Source: Flavobacteriales bacterium
GTDB lineage: Bacteria > Bacteroidota > Bacteroidia > Flavobacteriales_D > JAHECK01
Direction: 5' to 3'
Length of the DNA: 54,562 bases
Assembly (NCBI GenBank): GCA_024641785.1
Contig: JAHECK010000005.1
Coordinates: 1 to 54,562, forward strand
Part shown: positions 52,147 to 54,562 of the stretch, piece by piece
Layout of the letters: each line of letters opens with the position of its first letter
Position numbering within the stretch: position 1 is the first letter of the stretch
The notes under the pieces: generated by a model
What the model was told of the DNA's origin: nothing
What the model saw: only the letters and a program-made list of their open reading frames with translations
Database searches by the model: none
Made by a program: the position numbers and the translations under genes

Positions 52147-53160
52147 ATGCACTTAAATAGAATTTTCGGACTATTCGTAGTTTTATTATTTGCGATCAAT
52201 AGTTCCGCACAAAACGATTCTTTAATATTAAAAAACAACAATGTAATTATTGGCGAAATAAAGTCAATGAACCGAAGTGTAGTTATCATTGAAACGGATT
52301 ATAGCGACTCGGATTTTAAGGTTGAATGGGGAGGAATAAAGGAGATTTATACCGAACAGGTATTTATAATAAATGTAGTTGGTGGTGAATTATTTACGGG
52401 ACGGATTAAAACTACTGCTCCTGAAATAGTCAGTATAATCGGAAGTAGTGAAAATAATAAAATCCATATGGATTCAATTGTTTATTTGGATAAGTATGGG
52501 AATGACTTTTTAAGTAATTTTTATGCTTCTTTCGGACTTGGGATGAATTTGACAAAAGCGAATGATTTCACTCAATTTAGTTTAAATCTAAGCGCTGGAT
52601 ATCTCGCAAAAAAATGGTCATTAGACATGTACTTTAATAGTTTAAATTCTACACAAGACGAGATCGACGATATTAAACGAAGTGATGCAGGTTTGGAATA
52701 CCGATTTTTATTACCCAAAAATTGGTATTTAGCTATTGCAGCAGATTTCCTTTCTAATACAGAGCAGGCAATAGCACTTAGGTCCAATACTAGACTTGGA
52801 GTTGGGTATTTTCCAATTAAAAATAACAAGCTTTATTGGGGAATTGGCGCAGGTGCTAATACCAACTTAGAAAAATTCTCAAATGACAGTCCGAATCGGC
52901 AAAGTTTAGAAGCATATATCGGAAGTGAGATTAATCTATTTAATATCAATGATTTTAGTTTATTGTCTAATATTTATGTCTTTCCAAGTCTCACGGAGGC
53001 TGGTCGACTTCGTATTGATTATATGTTAAATACTAAATACGATCTTCCTCTTGACTTTTATATCGGATTAAATTTTTCACTTAATTATGATAACCGCCCA
53101 GGAGAAATAGGAAAGGAAACGGATTATATATTTGGAGCCTCTTTTGGATGGAGTTGGTAA
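52147..53160 (+). CDS. DUF481 outer-membrane beta-barrel protein
   Basis: ATG 52147 is preferred (337 residues), giving signal peptide MHLNRIFGLFVVLLFAINSSAQ; the track start lies inside the preceding gene. The N-terminal ~110 residues are a small beta domain (LILKNNNVIIGEIKSMNRSVVIIET, FTGRIKTTAPEIVSI). A DUF481-type barrel follows with alternating aromatic strands (LSAGYLAKKWSLDMYFNSL, AGLEYRFLLPKNWYLAIAADF) and ends IFGASFGWSW with a terminal Trp suited to BAM insertion. Family members are outer-membrane proteins of unknown role. It probably shares a transcript with the IF-2-N-like gene. Confidence 0.83.
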   Translation: MHLNRIFGLFVVLLFAINSSAQNDSLILKNNNVIIGEIKSMNRSVVIIETDYSDSDFKVEWGGIKEIYTEQVFIINVVGGELFTGRIKTTAPEIVSIIGSSENNKIHMDSIVYLDKYGNDFLSNFYASFGLGMNLTKANDFTQFSLNLSAGYLAKKWSLDMYFNSLNSTQDEIDDIKRSDAGLEYRFLLPKNWYLAIAADFLSNTEQAIALRSNTRLGVGYFPIKNNKLYWGIGAGANTNLEKFSNDSPNRQSLEAYIGSEINLFNINDFSLLSNIYVFPSLTEAGRLRIDYMLNTKYDLPLDFYIGLNFSLNYDNRPGEIGKETDYIFGASFGWSW

Positions 53161-53207
53161 TCGAATAGCTAAAAACCTTTATCTACTCATTTTCGTATGA
53201 TGAATGT

Positions 53208-53939
53208 ATGAAATTCATTCAGCGAATATATAAATTGGTACTACTTATAAGTATTATCATTATTGCAGGTTGCACAAAAGATAGCTGCATTCACGGGAGT
53301 GGCCCTATTGTTTCACAGGAATTAACTCTTAACCATTTTGATGGTTTCAATTTGCGAGGAAGCTTTAATATCACTTACAAAAAGGGAAGTGAACAAAAGG
53401 TAATAGCAGTGGGTCAGCAAAACATCATTGACCAACTATCTTACACATTTGATAATGGAATATGGATCGTTGAATTCGTTGATGGTTGTTACAGCGATTA
53501 TCAGTTAACGATTCAAATCACATCTCCTAGTATAGATGAGATCAGGAATAACTCTGCAGGAAATATTCAACTTTTAAATCGAATAGATTCATTAACTACG
53601 CTAAGTATATTTAATAATGGTACTGGTTATATCAGTTCTTATGACTCGGTTATTGTCGATAATATTTTAAATATCGGACTTACAAGTAGTGGCCATATCG
53701 ATTTAATTGGAGTTGCGAAAAATCAAAATATTAATCTTTCAGGGTCAGGTAATTATTATGCTTTTGGATTATTATCAGAAGACTGTACTATTTCATTGCC
53801 CGGTTCAGGTAGTTGTGAGATCAATGCAAGCAATACTTTAGAAGCATTTATTAGTGGAAGCGGAAATATTTACTACACCGGAACACCTACAATAATTTCT
53901 TCTATAACAGGCTCCGGAAATTTGATCAATTCGAATTAA
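53208..53939 (+). CDS. Head-GIN domain (DUF2807) lipoprotein
   Basis: The 243-residue protein has a lipoprotein signal (KLVLLISIIIIAGC; Cys follows AG). It then has a putative auto-adhesin-type right-handed beta-helix/GIN domain: LTLNHFDGFNLRGSFNITYKKG, then repeats with GSGN-type turns (NINLSGSGNYYAFG, ISLPGSGSCEINAS, AFISGSGNIYYTG, SITGSGNLI). Such proteins sit at the cell surface or in the periplasm and their role is poorly known. It lies 47 bases after the DUF481 gene and converges on the MscS gene. Confidence 0.87.
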   Translation: MKFIQRIYKLVLLISIIIIAGCTKDSCIHGSGPIVSQELTLNHFDGFNLRGSFNITYKKGSEQKVIAVGQQNIIDQLSYTFDNGIWIVEFVDGCYSDYQLTIQITSPSIDEIRNNSAGNIQLLNRIDSLTTLSIFNNGTGYISSYDSVIVDNILNIGLTSSGHIDLIGVAKNQNINLSGSGNYYAFGLLSEDCTISLPGSGSCEINASNTLEAFISGSGNIYYTGTPTIISSITGSGNLINSN

Positions 53940-53946
53940 TCAGAAC

Positions 53947-54562
53947 TTATTCGTTAACTGTATTATCAACCAGGATCCTTTGAGTAGGATAAGCGAATTG
54001 AATCGAATCATGCTTTTCAAATTGATTTAAAATAGCCTCCCAGATAAGATTTTCGGTAGATCTTCTTTTTTTAGGATCCACGAGGAACCTCATATATAAA
54101 CAAACGCCGGAATCCTTTATGGTCGTATATACGATCGGTGTGAGCACATTGTAATAGATCATGAATTTTTTTGATACTTCAATTAGACTGGATTTCGCAC
54201 TTTCCGTCAAATGGGCACTGTGTTCTTCTACTATTTCAGATAAAATTGATTTTGCTAATTTCCAGTCACTTTCAAATGTGATCGTAATATTCATTTCATT
54301 CCAAATATGACTAAATCCTTGAGAATAATTTGCCTGTGTAGTTGTAAAGACAATTCCATTTGGGATATGAATGATTCTTCCGGTACTTTGATCCGCCTCT
54401 ACCCAATTTCCAATTTCATTGATCGTAAATTGAAATAATCGAATATCGATCACATCCCCTTTGTTTTCACCAATCTGTACACGGTCGCCAATTTAAATGG
54501 TTGTCGTGCAAGTATAAACAACCATGCAGCTAAATTTACAATAGGATCTTTCAAAGCAATAG
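53947..54562 (-). pseudogene. MscS-family mechanosensitive channel, frameshifted and cut by window edge
   Basis: The ORF track lists only 168 residues from an internal GTG (54453). Reading further upstream, frame zero gives IGDRVQIGENKGDVIDIRLFQ preceded by a TAA. The neighbouring frame gives AIALKDPIVNLAAWLFILARQPFK right up to the same point. Joining them restores PFKIGDRV, the conserved start of the MscS beta domain, if one A is added to the AAA at 54492-54496 (minus TTTAAATTGG, expected TTTAAAATTGG). Downstream the beta domain (RIIHIPNGIVFTTTQANYS) and C-terminal alpha/beta domain are intact. The gene is therefore a single-base frameshift: either a real loss, phase variation, or a sequencing error in a short A run. 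Confidence 0.8.

Noticed and set aside
1-54562. tRNA, rRNA, CRISPR arrays, insertion sequences, prophage, origin
   Set aside because: No cloverleaf-like GGTTCGAATCC context outside coding sequence, no regularly spaced repeats beyond the GTCAC array, and no transposase or integrase was recognised.

Overview
This AT-rich window comes from a member of the Bacteroidota, most likely a marine or aquatic flavobacterium-like or cytophaga-like lineage. The evidence is four secreted proteins with type IX secretion (T9SS) C-terminal sorting domains, HYR-like and choice-of-anchor B surface proteins, a TonB-dependent receptor paired with a lipoprotein, a head-GIN lipoprotein, weak or absent Shine-Dalgarno sequences, A-rich leaders, and several matches to the Bacteroidota promoter consensus (-33 TTTG, -7 TAnnTTTG). 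I cannot name a genus. I saw no tRNA, rRNA, CRISPR array, insertion sequence or prophage. It reads as ordinary chromosome.

Layout. 1-4359: a tex gene cut by the window edge, a SAM methyltransferase and a superfamily 2 helicase. 4471-9973: a 1314-residue HYR-like T9SS protein and a TlpA-like lipoprotein, each with a clear terminator. 10145-14061: a MarR regulator, a YceI protein, and a translationally coupled VWA/MoxR-type ATPase pair. 14224-17682: pyruvate carboxylase. 17849-25170: a choice-of-anchor B T9SS protein, an HD-domain protein, a possible small RNA, a gliding-type (type B) T9SS protein, a gluzincin-like metallopeptidase and a small membrane protein. 25175-34384: a reductase, a TonB receptor/lipoprotein pair, an acyltransferase/UMF1 transporter pair, a PLP decarboxylase, a cupin and a STAS-like protein. 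34587-37309: an active/inactive M16 peptidase pair. 37410-40650: small proteins (one only 35-55 aa and missed by the ORF track), acetyl-CoA synthetase and a glutathione peroxidase. 40710-45456: a complete trans-4-hydroxy-L-proline catabolic operon. 45641-54562: a DUF1905/YdeI protein, a TPR-membrane-HTH regulator, a four-copy GTCAC repeat array in front of a T9SS protein, a protein resembling only the N-terminal part of IF-2, a DUF481 protein, a head-GIN lipoprotein and a frameshifted MscS channel.

How the genes work together. Hydroxyproline catabolism yields 2-oxoglutarate, while pyruvate carboxylase and acetyl-CoA synthetase also feed the TCA cycle, which suits a heterotroph using proteinaceous matter and organic acids. 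The secreted T9SS proteins, TonB receptor and peptidases fit a particle-associated life.

The best candidates for something undescribed are: (i) the membrane-tethered TPR/HTH regulator followed by the GTCAC array and a short-leader promoter for an Ig-like T9SS protein; (ii) a 'GGWG' domain nested inside the last HYR-like repeat of the 1314-residue protein; (iii) the Cys/Lys-rich mini-protein; (iv) the GTPase-less IF-2-N-like protein; and (v) an orphan terminator-bounded transcript near 21.2 kb. Gene families were assigned by reading motifs, without database searches.
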